A DNA stretch of 64,000 nucleotides from Diphasiastrum complanatum (taxonomy: Eukaryota; Streptophyta; Lycopodiopsida; Lycopodiales; Lycopodiaceae): NCBI GenBank assembly GCA_029204225.1, contig CM055096.1, forward strand, positions 30,254,557-30,318,556, in the 5' to 3' direction. The position numbers and the translations under genes are program-made. Position 1 is the first letter of the stretch. The number at the start of each line of letters is the position of its first letter. The notes beneath the pieces are model-generated. The model was not told the origin of the DNA, searched no databases, and worked only from the letters and a program-made list of their open reading frames with translations. Of the stretch, positions 1 through 12,319 are shown piece by piece.

Positions 1-792
1 AGCCAACAATGGATAGATCTTCACTTTTATAAAGTAGACCATAATCACAAGATGAAGATACATATCTTAGAATTGTGAAAGTACTGTACTTTAGGACCAT
101 AAATGGATCTACAAAAGATCCACAAGAGTGATTGGATGCTTGCTTAACAATCTATCAAAAAACTAGACACAAAAAAGTTGATCTAGATTGGCAGTTTGAC
201 AAACAACAAGCATTAACAATCAAAAGCATTGATCAACATTGAAATCCGAGCCCACACGTGTGTACTACAAGCTGTAGTACGGCCTTCAACCTGAGAAACA
301 AGTAGAAATTGATTTGGTTTCATTTGGATCACAAAAACTCAATGTACATAGTGAACTAGCTTGAGATTGCCAATGAGCTCCAAAAATTTTCTATCTTCTC
401 ACTATAGGAGCTTGGAATACATAGCAAATTCAACTTCCTTCTTGAAGTTAGGTGGATTTCCAGCATGTAATAAGGAAGTTAACTCACCCTTCTTTCCCTA
501 AAATGAAACCCTAGCCTAGATCCTAGAGTTATGCTTGGTAGGTAGCTAGTTGGTCAAATTTTCACCTTAAACTTAGGTGTAGGTCCTATAAAGTAGGGAT
601 GACCACCAAATAGACATGAACAACTCTCTTGACTTGACCTAACCTACATTAGGATGGGTTTCCCATGTGGCATCATGGCCTCACATGTGCGACCCACTTG
701 TATACACAATTTACACTATTCCACATGGTTTTTAATCAAGCTAGATTTGCCAATTTTTGGCAATTCTTCACAAGAATCCTCTTGGCCATCTT
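1..792. other. Unresolved left flank of a Copia element
   Basis: This stretch lies just beyond the 3' end of the reading frame of the minus-strand Copia element. The first codons left of 793 still read like the end of the reverse transcriptase region (an AKRIL-like motif in another frame), after which no domain can be followed. It should contain the RNase H end and the 3' LTR, but no copy of the 4625-5282 LTR is visible. One CACACGTGTG palindrome sits at 253-262, as in related LTRs of this window. The 3' end may be deleted, replaced or outside the window. Confidence 0.4.
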
Positions 793-2910
793 TCAATGAT
801 GGATCTTAGGATCTTGCATAAATTGACTCAATTTGTGCACACAAAAACCTAGATCGGGCCTAGTAATGGTAAGACAAATCAAGGAGCCTACAAGACTCCT
901 AAAAAGTGTGATGTTCTCAAAGGATCTTTCATCACCTTTATTAGGATCTTTTACAATTTGCTCCATTGGAGTATCTATGCTCTTAGAATTTTCCATATGG
1001 AATTTTTTCAACATAGAGTGAGCATATCTAGATTGGCATATAAAGACATGATTTTCATAAAAATAAATTTCTAGGACTAGGATGTAATGTATCTCTCCTA
1101 GATCTTGCATTTTAAACTCACATCCAAGTGCTAGCTTAGACTCATCAACTAGCTTGATACAACTTCCACAAAGAATAATGTCGTCAACATAAATTAGAAG
1201 AATGACAATATTGCTATCAACAAACTTTAGATACATGGAAGGATCATAGTCACTAAGAGTAAATCCTAGTGAGATAAGAAAATAATTAAGTCTTGAATAC
1301 CATGATCTTGGTGCTTGCTTGAGTCCATAAAGACTTTTTAAGAGCAAGCACACTTTGGACTCATCCTTGATGAATCCTTGAGGTTGTTCCATATAGATCT
1401 CCTCCTCAAGATAACCATTTAGAAAAGCATTGGATACATCTAATTGGAACACCTTCCACTTAAAGAAACAAGCAAGAGAAATAAGAATTCTTATTGTCAC
1501 CATCTTTGCAACGGGTGCAAAGGTCTCCTCATAATCAAGGCCATGGATTTGAGCAAATCCTTTGGCACATAATCTTGCTTTATACTTGTTGATGGTGCCA
1601 TCATGATTGAACTTGATCCGAATTACCCACTTGCAACCAATCACATGCTTGTTGGATGGAGGATCCACAAGCTCCCAAGTATTGTTGGTGATCAATGCAT
1701 CATACTCTTGCTTCATGGCATCATACCACTCCTTGGTATTGAGTGCCTCTTGTACATTCTTTGGCTCTTCATGAGAGACATAAAAAACATAATTAGTGGA
1801 ATCAAGATCCACTTGTTTGCCTTTGTCAACATATGAAAGCCTCTTAGGCTCAGATCTATCTCTCATGGATCTTCTTGGTGAGAAAATCCGAGGAGAGTCT
1901 TCTTCAAATCTCGACCCCATCACATCATGATTGTCCTCAAAATCAGTAATTGGTGATGCATCCATAGAATTCTTGATCTCGGCCTCTTCAAAAAATGAGT
2001 GTTGATCTTCATGAAAGACAACATCTCTACTTTCAATAGCTTGAGAAGTACAGAGTACAAAGACTCTATAGGCCTTCTTGGTGGATGAGTATCCAACCAT
2101 GATCCCTTTGCATGCACTAGGATCTTCCTTCTTCCTTGTTTCCAAGGGAATATGGGCAAAGCATATGCATCCAAAAACTCTAAGGTGATCAACCTTAGGC
2201 TTCTTCAAATATAAGATTTCATATGGTGACTTTCCTCCAAGAGCTATATGTGGGAGCCTATTGCAAAGATAATTTGCACAATTAATGGATTCTCCCCAAA
2301 AATCTTTGGGCAAAGACGACTCAATTCTCATAGATTTTGCACATTCACATAGAGATCTATTCTTTCTCTCGGCCACTCCATTTTGAGATGGAGAGTAGGC
2401 ACAAGAGAACTCTCTTTTGATGCCTTCAAGCTCACAAAAATCATGAAATTTATTGGAGATATATTCACCACCTCCATCACTTCTAAGAGCTTTAATCTTG
2501 AATGAGAATTGCTTCTCTACATAAGCTTTGAAAATAAGGAAATGATCAAACACCATAGATTTAGAAGCAAGAAGATATATCCAAGTGAATCTTGTGAGAT
2601 CATCAATGAAAGTAACAAAACAAGTGGCTCCTCCCTTGCTTATAGTTGATGAGAAATGCACATCCGAGTGGATTAACTCCAAAGGATGCTTGCTTTTTAT
2701 AGAAGATCTTGTAAATGGCTTTTTGTGAGATTTAGCAATAGCACAAGCCTCACAAGGCTTGATCTTCTTGGAGAATGACTCTGGCAATCCAATAGCTTTG
2801 GCCTCTTTGATCATAGGGAGCATGGATTTGTAGTTGGGATGTCCCAACCTCCTATGCCATAATTCCTCCATAGAGAGCTTGTTCACAAGAGAAACATTAC
2901 AAGCAATCAC
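793..2910 (-). pseudogene. Ty1/Copia integrase and reverse transcriptase
   Basis: A 705-residue open frame encodes the integrase and reverse transcriptase part of a Ty1/Copia polyprotein, which would copy element RNA into DNA and insert it. In order it shows the integrase zinc finger (HRRLGHPN then CEACAIAKSHK, about residues 19-60), the catalytic core (LIHSDVHF, FIDDLTRF and the glutamate in SQNGVAERKN), and the reverse transcriptase with GCKWV, QLDVSNAFLNG, SLYGLKQAPRSWY and the catalytic YVDD near residue 574. The frame stops inside the region after reverse transcriptase (HKLSQFMQD), so RNase H is not in frame. The first methionine lies just before the zinc finger, so this is not a natural start: the protease lies upstream in a shifted frame. 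The element is defective, because its gag is partly inverted and its frames are broken. Confidence 0.9.
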
Positions 2911-3194
2911 ATACTCATTTGGATCTAGTTTATAGATGCCTCCAAATCTAGATCCTAATGCAAGTATCTCATCATTCTTCTTGGTATCAGCATTTAATTT
3001 TACATCAAGGCCATATGTGAAGAGGCTCCACTATCAATATACCATAGGTCGTCCATCTTGAAAGGAGTAGATGAGTAACTAGAGACCATAAGAGATCCCT
3101 CTCCATCACTTGCAATAGTGTCTTCCTTCTCATTGGTAATGTTGGCTTGCTTGAGTTGATTCTTCTTCTTGAAGCAATTGGTGGCATAATGGCA
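2911..3194 (-). pseudogene. Copia zinc-knuckle end and protease relic
   Basis: Read on the minus strand, this piece begins with the end of a gag zinc knuckle (HYATNCFKKK at about 3160-3190). It then gives the aspartic protease active site in the context DDLWYIDSGASSHM (about 3017-3058). After HMALM the frame meets stops, and the continuation that joins the integrase frame (LGSRFGGIYKLDPNEY) lies in another frame. At least one frameshift therefore separates protease and integrase. It belongs to the same element as the pol frame at 793-2910. Confidence 0.75.
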
Positions 3195-3585
3195 AAAGAG
3201 TGATGAGAGTGCATCTAGTTATGTTTTGAGAGTAAAAGATATACATAGAGAACTTGCTTGTATTGGTAATTCCATCAATCAAAATGAACTAGTCCAAGTC
3301 ATTCTCAATGGCTTGAGAAGTGAATTTGATAACCTTGTCCAATCCTATGCCATTAAGGAGGAGCTACCAAGTTTGGAGGCTCTCCAAAGTGTGCTAATTT
3401 TAGAAGAATCAAGACTAGAGTACAAGATCTTGAGGATGGACAAGCTTTCTCTCACTCATAATGATGGCAAAGCTCTCTTTGCCAAGGATAAGCACAAAGG
3501 GAGGAGCAAGAACCAACATCAACAATCCTCAAGCAAGGAAAAAGTCAAATACAAAGACAAAGATGAAAGATTTGATTCCTAAGAG
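3195..3585 (+). pseudogene. Inverted middle segment of Copia gag
   Basis: This about 390-bp segment carries gag coding on the plus strand, while the parts of the same gene on both sides are on the minus strand. The plus frame reads SSYVLRVKDIHREL, then NELVQVILNGL, and ends in a lysine-rich stretch (KEKVKYKDKDERFD) that normally precedes the zinc knuckle. Turning it round in place would restore the normal order of N-terminal gag, middle gag, zinc knuckle and protease. The edges are near 3191-3210 and 3575-3590. It is a simple local inversion in a dead element rather than a separate gene. Confidence 0.8.
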
Positions 3586-3892
3586 TGAGAGGCCTAGAGG
3601 TATTCTTAGCCTCATAGATAGTCTTGAGACAATCCCAAGCTTCTTTGGCTATTATACAAGTACCTATCTCCCTCAGTATCTCATTAGAGACATTCATCTT
3701 GATGTAGTGGAGAGCCATCCTAGCTCTCTTTTTGTATTTTTGGACCTCTTGAAGAACTTGTGGTTCTTCTTCAAGGCCAAGAACAATGTCCATCACGTCT
3801 TGAAGGATCGAGATGGACTCCATCCTCATTTTCCAAATTGAATAGATTGAAGTGGACAATCTCTCACTTGGTTTCAACAAGGATGAACCCAT
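3586..3892 (-). pseudogene. Copia gag N-terminal region
   Basis: The minus strand encodes the N-terminal part of a Copia gag protein, which would build the virus-like particle. Visible marks are YSIWKMRMESIL-type residues (here YSIWKMRMES), the central VSNEILREIG and EAWDCLKTIYEAKN, and finally SRPLTLRNQIFHL. At that point the coding sense breaks at the edge of the inverted segment. The methionine at 3892 is a plausible but unproven start. The stretch 3893-4611 to the right would be the untranslated leader up to the primer binding site. Confidence 0.75.
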
Positions 3893-4611
3893 TTAAGACA
3901 TTTGAAGTGAAGATAACTCAAATGATGAACAATAAATGTTGCTACACACTCTCAATAGGATCCAATAATGGAGTATAAAGATCTTGCAACTATTTGTGAA
4001 TTGATTCTCACAAGCTACACAAATCTCTCTAAAACAAGATCTATTTCACATCAAAAGATGGAGTATGGGAAAAGTTAGGATCAAACACTCTTAGCACGTG
4101 TGAAGTACACTAAGAAACCAAATTTGACTCAAATACAATGATATTGCATGAAACAAAATGGCTAAGATCTCAAAACAGTGCCTAGATCACATATAGATGA
4201 GATTGGTAAGCATTCAACTGTGATTTCTTGACCAAACCAAATGTGTCCACCCAGGTCTAGGTGCCCTACCTAACTCTCTTTAAAAGCTTATAACTTTTGA
4301 TTGGCTCAAACAAATAAAATGAAACTGATTGCATCAAAAACTAGACAAAAAAAGCTTCAAAACAAGCTATCAAGCAAGATAAATGGATCAAGCATGAGAG
4401 AGAACTTCCAAACTAAAATTGGATGTTCCTCACACGTGTCTGAGCACCTGATTCCGTACAGTACCAAATCAGACCCAATCAATGTCCTTTTGATCTCTTT
4501 TGATCCAAAATTGGACAAGATAGCTGGGAAAATGGATTTTGACAATTTCTAGCTCAAGATTGATGAATAGTTTTCACTTAAATGGATCAAAATGCATGGT
4601 AACCTTAGGTA

Positions 4612-4624
4612 GGCTCTGATACCA
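4612..4624 (-). other. Copia primer binding site (initiator tRNA-Met type)
   Basis: On the minus strand this reads TGGTATCAGAGCC, the usual complement of the initiator methionine tRNA 3' end. It directly abuts the LTR that begins at 4625, so it fixes the element's orientation (minus) and the inner LTR edge. Confidence 0.88.
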
Positions 4625-5282
4625 TGTAGATTTCACACGTGTGGAGTGTCCACAACATGTACTTGTGATCTCCCAAGGTGTGTAGATGCACCAAGATCAA
4701 GACTAGATTGAGATTCAAGGTCTATCTTTGATTCTATGGCAAAAACACACTACTACATGCATTCAATCACTTTCAACTCTCACTCAAACGTGTGAGAAGT
4801 ATTCAAAAAATATTCTAAGTAAAAACAAGCTGCTCTCCTCGGGTAGAGAGAGAAAATCATCATGAGCTCTCGGGTAGAGAGAGAAAGCTAGAAATCCAAT
4901 AACACTCAAAATCCACACAATCTCTAAATCAATTAGATCCAAAATGAGGAGTACAATGATACTAGTAGATCCACGAGCTACCACTATGCTTAACTATGAT
5001 TGGACCACACTTTGTCACCTCTTAATCCTATTGGACCATTGATCCATGCACCTCTTAATTCTATTGGACTATTTTCAAGCAAACCTCAAATTCCTATTGG
5101 ACCTCACATGGTTCCACCTCTAAATCCTATTGGACCTCTTAGAATTCATCAAACAAAAGCATTACACTTGTCTACACTCTAATTGGCACAAGTTTAGCCT
5201 CTTACTCTATTTTGGCTCAATACTGGCATTACAAGTGGAAATTCATAATTTGCCATCTATGCCAAATTTATTCCTATCAACA
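4625..5282 (-). repeat. Copia 5' LTR
   Basis: This 658-bp stretch starts TGTAGATTTCAC and ends ATCAACA, giving the TG...CA ends of an LTR, with the primer binding site against its left edge. Read on the minus strand it starts TGTTGATAGGAATAAATTTGGC, close to the starts of the LTRs at 35473-36196 and 21160-21988. It carries CACACGTGTG at 4634-4643, and inside it has repeated ATTGGACC-containing units (about 5000-5140, such as CCTATTGGACCTCTTAG). No matching 3' LTR is seen in the window. Confidence 0.75.
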
Positions 5283-5789
5283 TCCTACACCTAGATGCTT
5301 GATATAAAAAAACATAAGACCCCTATATCTAGCATAAATAATCTTTTTCAATCTTCACAATGACGTTGTCCTAAAGCTTTCATGAAGTCTGGTTAGGATT
5401 GGACACCATTAGGGACTCAAGACATCAGAAAATAATGTTTTTTTGGTGATTTTTGGGCATGAAAACCTATCAAATTTTGAGCTAAAATTTCCAAAATTTT
5501 GGAACTGTTCTGATGCATGCATGGTTGTATTTCAGTATAGTGCTTGTCTGTTGATGAAAATGTATGGATAGACTTGTATGCATGCTTGGATGCATGTTGC
5601 ATGCGTAATCAGTAGATAGATCAGCAGATTTCTTGCATGAAGCTATTTTTGAAAATTCTAGATCAAAAAGCATATTTCCTAGGGGCTAGGCTATTACAAA
5701 AAAAAATTCATTTTTTCGAAAAGTCAGTGCATGTCAAGTTAGATGCATGCAAGATGTTTCGAAATGATTTTGATTTGTGACATTCCATA
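5283..5789. other. No gene seen
   Basis: Between the Copia LTR and the Gypsy relic there is AT-rich DNA with several ATGCATG-rich runs (5510-5600) and no coding sense that I can follow. Confidence 0.5.
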
Positions 5790-6598
5790 AGCTAGAAACC
5801 TCGCTTAGTTTTAGTTCTTCTAATCATCCTGAATCAGATGGCCAGACTGAGAGAACTCATCAAACTATGGAGGATATGTTGAGGACTTATGTGTCTCATA
5901 GGCAATCTTAGTGGGAAGATTATGCTCCTTTGATTGAGTTTGCTTATAACAGTAGAAAACATTCTGCTACTAATTACAGTCCATTTATGCTGATGTATGA
6001 TTTTCAACCTAGATCTCCAATAAATGTGGAGACAAAGCCTGTTAAGATCTAGAAAGATGCGGATTTAATGCATGATATGCATGCAATGTTACAAGTGGCC
6101 CCTGATGGTATCCGGAGTCGTCAGGATAGAGCTAAGCACTATGCCGATCTTAAGAGGTCTCCCAGAGATTTTAAAGTTGATGATTGGGTATATCTTAGAA
6201 TACCTAAAGATTCTAAGACTATGTGTACCCATGAAGCATTATAAATTGTGTACTAGATATTGTGGACTGTTTCGGATTATAAAGAAAATTGGTTCTTTAG
6301 CTTACAAACTAGATCTTCACAACAAGTCTACAGTTCACCATGTGTTTCATGTAAGCCGAACATGAAGGTGACGTACTTGGTTCAGAGGAAGATCTTACCC
6401 ATTTGGAGGACTTATCATTTAGTGTTCTTTTGGAACCTGAAAAGGTACTCAAAACTAGAGATAAACAATTGAGAAATCGTTCTATTTCTGAGTTTTGATT
6501 AGGTGGAAGGGATGGACTGAGGATAATGATTCATGGGAGCGGGTCGAAAGCATAAAGAAGAACTTCCCTGGTTTTCACTTTTAGAGATAGAAGTGGTT
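5790..6598 (+). pseudogene. Ty3/Gypsy integrase end and chromodomain relic
   Basis: Plus-strand relic of the end of a Gypsy chromovirus pol. The integrase catalytic-core end is clear at 5827-6020 (HPESDGQTERTHQTMEDML, then EFAYNSRKHSATN and SPFMLMY). The integrase C-terminal part follows (RAKHYADLKR, DWVYLRI, then VHHVFHVS at about 6335). A chromodomain follows at 6500-6580 in another frame (RWKGWTEDNDSWERVESIKK), which in live elements binds modified histones and steers insertion. Several stops and frameshifts show it is dead. A purine tract (about 6599-6611) and an LTR start follow directly. Confidence 0.85.
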
Positions 6599-6611
6599 CA
6601 AGGGGGAAAAA

Positions 6612-7110
6612 TGTTATGTCCATGTCCTGTACAAGGGAGTCAGAATAATTCTTGACATGGATAGCCGGTCACTCTAGTTGTATGTGGTTATTAGTTATGC
6701 TACGTCATTCCGGGAGTGGTCATTACAAGTAATTAATAATCATATGAGAGCCCAGACCTATAATTGGACATAGGAGCACTTGCATGGTGAATAACTGCTT
6801 TAATGCAAGAATAGGAGGTCAATAGCTTAATATATGTTGCATGGGGATCCTAAGGAGAATATTCTCTCTTCTTTGAGAGAATACATACCATGGAAACTTG
6901 CCCATCTCCCTATTGGAATTTCAGATTCTTGAGCCAGGTTTCCTCCCTCTCTTGTATTCATTCATTGTGGCTTGGGGGTGAAGGGTTAGGGCATTGACTA
7001 GCTCTTCATGTTGGTCCGGTGGTTTTATGCTCCACAAGTGTCCTTTTGGTTTGCATGTGACAAGATTCTTGAAGATCTTCACTTGGCGATCGTTATAAGT
7101 GGAGAGAGTT
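6612..7110 (+). repeat. Probable Gypsy 3' LTR (right end uncertain)
   Basis: After the purine tract AGGGGGAAAAA the sequence TGTTATGTCC has the position and form of a 3' LTR start. No second copy is present in the window, so the right edge is only a guess. The stretch up to about 7110 has no coding sense. Confidence 0.5.
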
Positions 7111-7430
7111 ATTTGGTTAAGAGTTGAATGGAAAGGGCCTTATGAGCCATTAGAGAAAATTTGGCCTTGGAAAGGGCCCTATAAGGATTGCCACGTAGGA
7201 TGACATTTTTTTGGCAATGTAAAGTAAAAAAATAAAATCTTTTTCTACCCACAGTCATGCCCACACAGTCTTCGATGGTTAGCTATTATGTGAATAGTAT
7301 AGTCTGTGGCTTGAAAAAATCATAACTTTTGAACGACAACTCGGATTGAGACGATTGCAGTGCCATTAGAAAGCCCTTGATGAGAGCCTTCCAATGACAC
7401 AAACATGACCTAAGCTACGCTGGACCAAAG

Positions 7431-7690
7431 CACCTGATACTGTTTTTGAATTTCCATTTCAGAGTTGTGATGCCAATCAAGTATATCATGCACTTCATCA
7501 GTGTTGGCTCGTTCCAGATCACCTGACCATTGTTGTTGAATTTCTATTTCAGAGCTGCAATGTCAATCAAGCACTTCCTTAGTGTTGGCTCGTTCCAGAG
7601 CACCTTATAATATTGTTGAATCTCTATTTTTGAGTTGTGATGCCAATCAAGTATATCATGTACCTCATCAGTGCTAGCTCATTCTAGAGC
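7431..7690. repeat. Three-unit tandem repeat, about 89 bp
   Basis: Three head-to-tail units begin at CACCTGATACTG (7431), CACCTGACCATTG (7520) and CACCTTATAATATTG (7601). A fourth start is at 7690 (CACCTGACCACTG). The spacings are 89, 81 and 89 bp. Each unit shares TTGAATTTC, GAGTTGTGATGCCAATCAAG and GTGTTGGCTCGTTCCAGA-like blocks. The middle unit lacks about 8 bp (the ATATCATG block). Confidence 0.85.
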
Positions 7691-7699
7691 ACCTGACCA

Positions 7700-8879
7700 C
7701 TGTTGGGTTTCCCTCCCAAAACCCCTGCACAGATCATTGGCTGATTGATAAGAAATATTGAGGCTCGAGGGTCGTCGGACATCTCATGCATGCTCCAGAA
7801 ATTGGATTAGGCCACACACCACTAAGCTTGGAGTAAGTCTCTCTCATAAGAGCATCCAACTTGAAGAACACCAGGCCCAAGCCTCAAAGGACCAGTGTGA
7901 GCTTGTGACTTGGGGGTTTCCACGGCACCACCAGTTTCTTTTTCACGCATGAGGTATATTTTTAAGTTTTATATTATCGCTGCAAATAGGAACTAGATGT
8001 GGAATTGTGAATTGTCAACTAGTTTGGTTTTTTATTTGGCAATTTTGAGGCCAAGTTGAAATCCCAACTAGGATAGGTTCATATTTGTCAAAAAATAGTG
8101 TTTGTACAATTTTTGGCAAGTACATAAGTGGATGAGGTCAAGTTTGGACCCATTCTAATTGGCTAATTTGATACATTGCATCTAGACTAGATTTCTAGAT
8201 CATTTGGTGAGATACCAAGAAATTACCATTTAAAACAAGTGGCCAAATGACATTTGAGTAGCTATAAATCACAGTAGCAGTGTGGAGAACAGATCATTGT
8301 ATTCTCTTTTGATGTGGAGAATACATCTCTTATGATTGTATGTCAAGGGGAACAAAGATATCAAGGGAAATATGCCACATTGTTTGATATCTTTGTTTTC
8401 TATGTGTAGAATGTTGATTTTCTTGTAGACCTTACTTCCACGCATGTGAAGGACAATATTGTACTGCTGCTGTGTATGGACAAGGACAGTAATAAGTCAT
8501 ATCTAAGTGTTTATGATCATATCATTATGCATTTATAAGTTCTAGCATGCATAAAGTAGTGATTTCTATCTTCTAACTATTTCTAGATGTGCAACCAAAT
8601 TTGGCTAAGATATTTTGTTGATCCATTAAATGTATTTTGGACCTGTATTAATCACAAAATGAGCATTCACTTTGTTAGTCCTTATAGTTGGAAATGAGTC
8701 ATTTCGTGTTGTAGCATGTGTAACTCTAAGTTTATATGTCGTGACGTAGTAGAACATGTGTTTTAGGACATGATGGAATGATCATATTGATTTTCCTTGT
8801 ATTATACGACGTAGATGTGGTAATGCATCGGTCTTTAAGCTTTGCCTAAATTGGAACCACATTGCATCATGAGTTTTTT
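7700..8879. other. No gene seen
   Basis: AT-rich DNA without a supported coding region. The part around 8280-8480 (CTTTTGATGTGGAGAATAC and similar) resembles LTR or leader sequence in composition, but no LTR pair, primer site or coding domain is visible. Confidence 0.4.
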
Positions 8880-9214
8880 CATCGCATCTTGTTATTTGCG
8901 CTCAAGTCGTAAAGCTCGACCTCTTTGAAACACAAGAGCGAGTCGTCCACCAAGCATGGCCAAAATACGCCACCTTGTTGGTTAGGGGTGACACTAGCCA
9001 CACCCGTCGTTGGAAACGTCTAGCGAAATGCCTAGGCCCGACGGTCAGTGAAATATTGCCGCTCATCAAACAGAGTGGTGTGTATAATTTGCACCCCACG
9101 AGCACCCTGGTAGTAGCAAAACAATTTCGAGTCCCATATAGTTTTTACAAGCAATACCCTCTGACTAGTAATGATGTGCTCATGATGCATACTTCGATCA
9201 TCACTAAGCATTGA
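8880..9214 (+). pseudogene. Unrecognised coding-like fragment
   Basis: An open frame of about 110 codons runs from roughly 8880 to the stop at 9212-9214, with rather GC-rich codons compared with its surroundings. It reads with a protein-like composition (VKLDLFETQER, RRWKRLAKCLGPTVSEIL, VAKQFRVPYSFYKQYPL). There is no convincing ATG at its start (LVIC precedes), so it is probably a fragment. I do not recognise the family. About 440 bp downstream lies another fragment (9656-10102) that has a relative at 33291-33998, so both may be parts of one decayed transposon-borne gene. Confidence 0.4.
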
Positions 9215-9655
9215 TGATTATCTTCCACAAGCATAAACTACTAAGCTAGACGAGCACCATGGTTGTGGTAAGTACCAAATATATGACGTACCATGGTATC
9301 TTTAATGATCTTACCATGCATGCATGCTAATCGTTGATAACAAATTATGAGTGTTGGCCTTTTAGGCGGGTACCCCTTGCATGAGCCCTATCTTACATAG
9401 TTCAAAGGCAATATCCCTGATTTGAAGGGCTTAAAACACACTTCAAGCCCATATCTTGGACCTAGAACAGAAGTTCGTCTTAGGCTTCCAAGACAACATC
9501 TTGAATGTTGAGGGTGCACCCTCTAAACAATGGAGAATAGAATCAAAGAACCTCAAAGGGTGTAACCTTAGAAGTAACATGCCACCTTAGGGGCCAAAGA
9601 CATAGTCCCAAAGTTTAAAAGAAGTACCATAGAATTAAAAGACCCGTAGGATGGT

Positions 9656-10102
9656 TTGGGGGCCCCTATGATGAGGAGTGAGAGTCAGTTTCAGCCATCA
9701 CTTGGCGATGTCTATCAATTGACCCAAGGAGGAACCCTACGCTATCATTTCTACACCCCAGAGTTCTACCACCAGCTATGCCCCGGTGATACCTTGACTA
9801 GAGTGCAACATTGCAAAGAATTTAGCTATTTCAAGGCCTATGAGCTTGTGGTCGATAGATTCTGGTATCTGACAAATGCCACCTCCACTTGATATACGGA
9901 AGTAACACAACCCCTCCTAGCCTTAGAACCATCAACACGATCACATGGATCAGCTAGTAGTACCAATAGATACCTAGGACAGGATCCAGGGGAGGAGTAT
10001 AGAAGAGTGTCGTGTCCACGTCCTGATTGGACCCCAGAAATGCCAAGTGAAGATTGCGCCGAAGACTCTGCCACTAGTTCTCACCTAGAGGTAAGGACGA
10101 TC
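9656..10102 (+). pseudogene. Unrecognised conserved fragment, relative of 33291-33998
   Basis: This frame runs from about 9656 with one in-frame TGA at 9890-9892 and continues open to about 10102, giving an acidic, proline-rich tail (RPDWTPEMPSEDCAEDS). The part LGDVYQLTQGGTLRYHFY, then EFYHQLCPGDTLTRVQH and AYEL, lines up without large gaps with DFY-stop-LNRNGRIYHYFY, DFYKHLLAGDKLFRVRH and VYEL encoded on the minus strand at 33291-33560. The shared pattern (FY, GD, RV.H, YEL) across two distant loci indicates a real protein family. I cannot name it. It is likely carried by a mobile element. Confidence 0.5.
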
Positions 10103-12300
10103 TAGAGGACAGATATGAGAGCTTAGGCCTAGAAAAATTAGTAGGCCCAAAATGCTAGCAATCCCTCCTTACAGTTGTACCTCTAATAGCCTGAAATTGG
10201 GGAGTACGAGGTAACAGAGAAGGCCCTCAGGATAGATGTGACGATGCCTCTGTTATCCACGTAGGGCCCAACCACCATCAGAAGTGGTGCCCCTTGACCC
10301 TTTTAGGACTTTTTTGCTGGACCAATCCCCCGCCAATAAGGACCTAACATTGGTGAGTCTGTCGGGAGAACTTAGACCTACTGAATTGTGAATAAAATTA
10401 GGGCCCATAATGTCAAATACGTCCTACAAGGCGTTATCGTGCTGTGAAACTAGAACCTTTGAAAATATTATATAGTCCTAATATTGTGTCGTTCTATGGT
10501 CTAGACATTTGACTTTCTTGCGAATGGTAGACCAAATTTATGCCCATCTTTCGAGTTTGGAAATTTGCATTGAAATCCATGCTTAATTTGGCCATTCCAC
10601 CAACAAGATCCGTGCATCTTTAAGTCTACTACATTTGATTTGTTTTTGTTATAGGAGCAATTATTGTTTTGAAAATTGCCTTATGAAATTCAACGTTTGT
10701 TTTAAGCATTATCTAATGACATAAATGACATTTCAAATGAATGACTAAAACTTAGTTGATTCCTTTGAAGAGTTCTCCTTAACCAAATGCATGCATTACT
10801 AACTGGTAAATTTTTGGTTAAGAATTAAAAATCAATCAATGAACATTCGTTCATAGAAAAACAACTCGAATGTGAGTTTTCTCTAAGCATTAACTAATGA
10901 CATAAATGACATCTGAAATGAAATTTATAAATTTGCATCTATTTCAATTTCATAAGTAAATCATACATAAAAATATTGTTGATGTCAATTACTAACTCTA
11001 ATGATTTATCCTTACACATGAGAATTATTTGAATTGGCAAAGATTGATCCTGAAATAACCGAAGCTTTTTTGGAAGCCAGCTTGATGGTTCAAGTGGCAC
11101 AAAGGGAGAGTTCCTTGAAACAGATGTACTTGCTTTGTTTTCATCATAAAAAGATCATTTATTGCTTTGAAAATAGCCCTACTAAATCTGAATCCAAAAT
11201 AGGAGATCATTGTTTTAAAAAAGACTGAGCGAGCGTTGTGAAATATTTGAGATCTTTCCACGATGTTAGCATTTGTTAAGAAAAGCAAGTTGTTAAATAA
11301 ATATAATATAAGATGCCAAAAGACGAGGTAACCATTTTTCTCTCAAAATTATAAACTGGGAGAGAGATTCACCTTTTTCCTGAACAATAATGCAATATAA
11401 AAAATCAAATTTGAAGTTGTGATTTGCAAATTGCCATAAGTCTAAAATGTTTTGTGGAAATTGCACAAAGAGTTCATAATGAGAATTTTATAATGAGAAC
11501 TTTCTAATCAATCATATATGCATGTAAGCTAAAATAGGGGTGCCAGTCCTACAGGCAAACACAGACAGTAGAGGGATGCCTAAACTGGGCACACGCAAAG
11601 CCATGCCTACATATGCATGTCCAAACTAGGAATGCACACGCATGGTTTTATACATCATTTGAACATACATCCTGACAAGTAAGGGTGGAGAACCTGACTC
11701 AAATACAGTAATAATCAGGTCAATAGAATATCAAAATGAAGAGCTATTAACTATGTAGTGGACAATAAAGAAAATGGCCTACTAGGCACTTTACAAACTT
11801 TTTAGCACAAGCTAACTGTGAAGTGGAAAGCTATTGCTGACCAAGTTACAAATTTTCATCACAGTACATTCATGATTTGAAAACTGTTGTGAAAATGTTA
11901 GCCCCAAATCACACCTATGACATGAAATTATTGATTGCTTACTGCAATCAGTTTGGAAACTACAATTTCCTGATTTTAGCATCCTATGAACACATGACAT
12001 GATAGCTGAGAAACAATATCATTTCAAAATGGCATGTACCTATTCCAGACACGTCTTCCTGTTTCAAAAACATTGTTTTGAAACACGTTCTCAAACAGGA
12101 CCCTGGCAATATGAACAAACTAATGTACCAATTAGTACCAAATTAAGTCTTCTGATCAACTACCCAAGATCAAGGAGCCTGGTTTTCAAAAGGCATATCA
12201 ATCTCTTGGAGTAAATTCTACTCGAATCAATACAATCTGATAAGTTCTACATGCAGTCCAATAATTTCTCTTCCCCCCCATGCACCTAAAACCCTAATGT
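10103..12300. other. No gene seen; AT-rich DNA with small repeats
   Basis: No supported coding region. A short block AATGACATAAATGACAT occurs twice (about 10718-10735 and 10897-10913) in a similar context, and 11090-11250 repeats phrases such as GATCATT and TTTGAAAA. These look like remnants of an old repeat. Confidence 0.4.
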
Positions 12301-12319
12301 GATAAATATTTTGAAGAAG

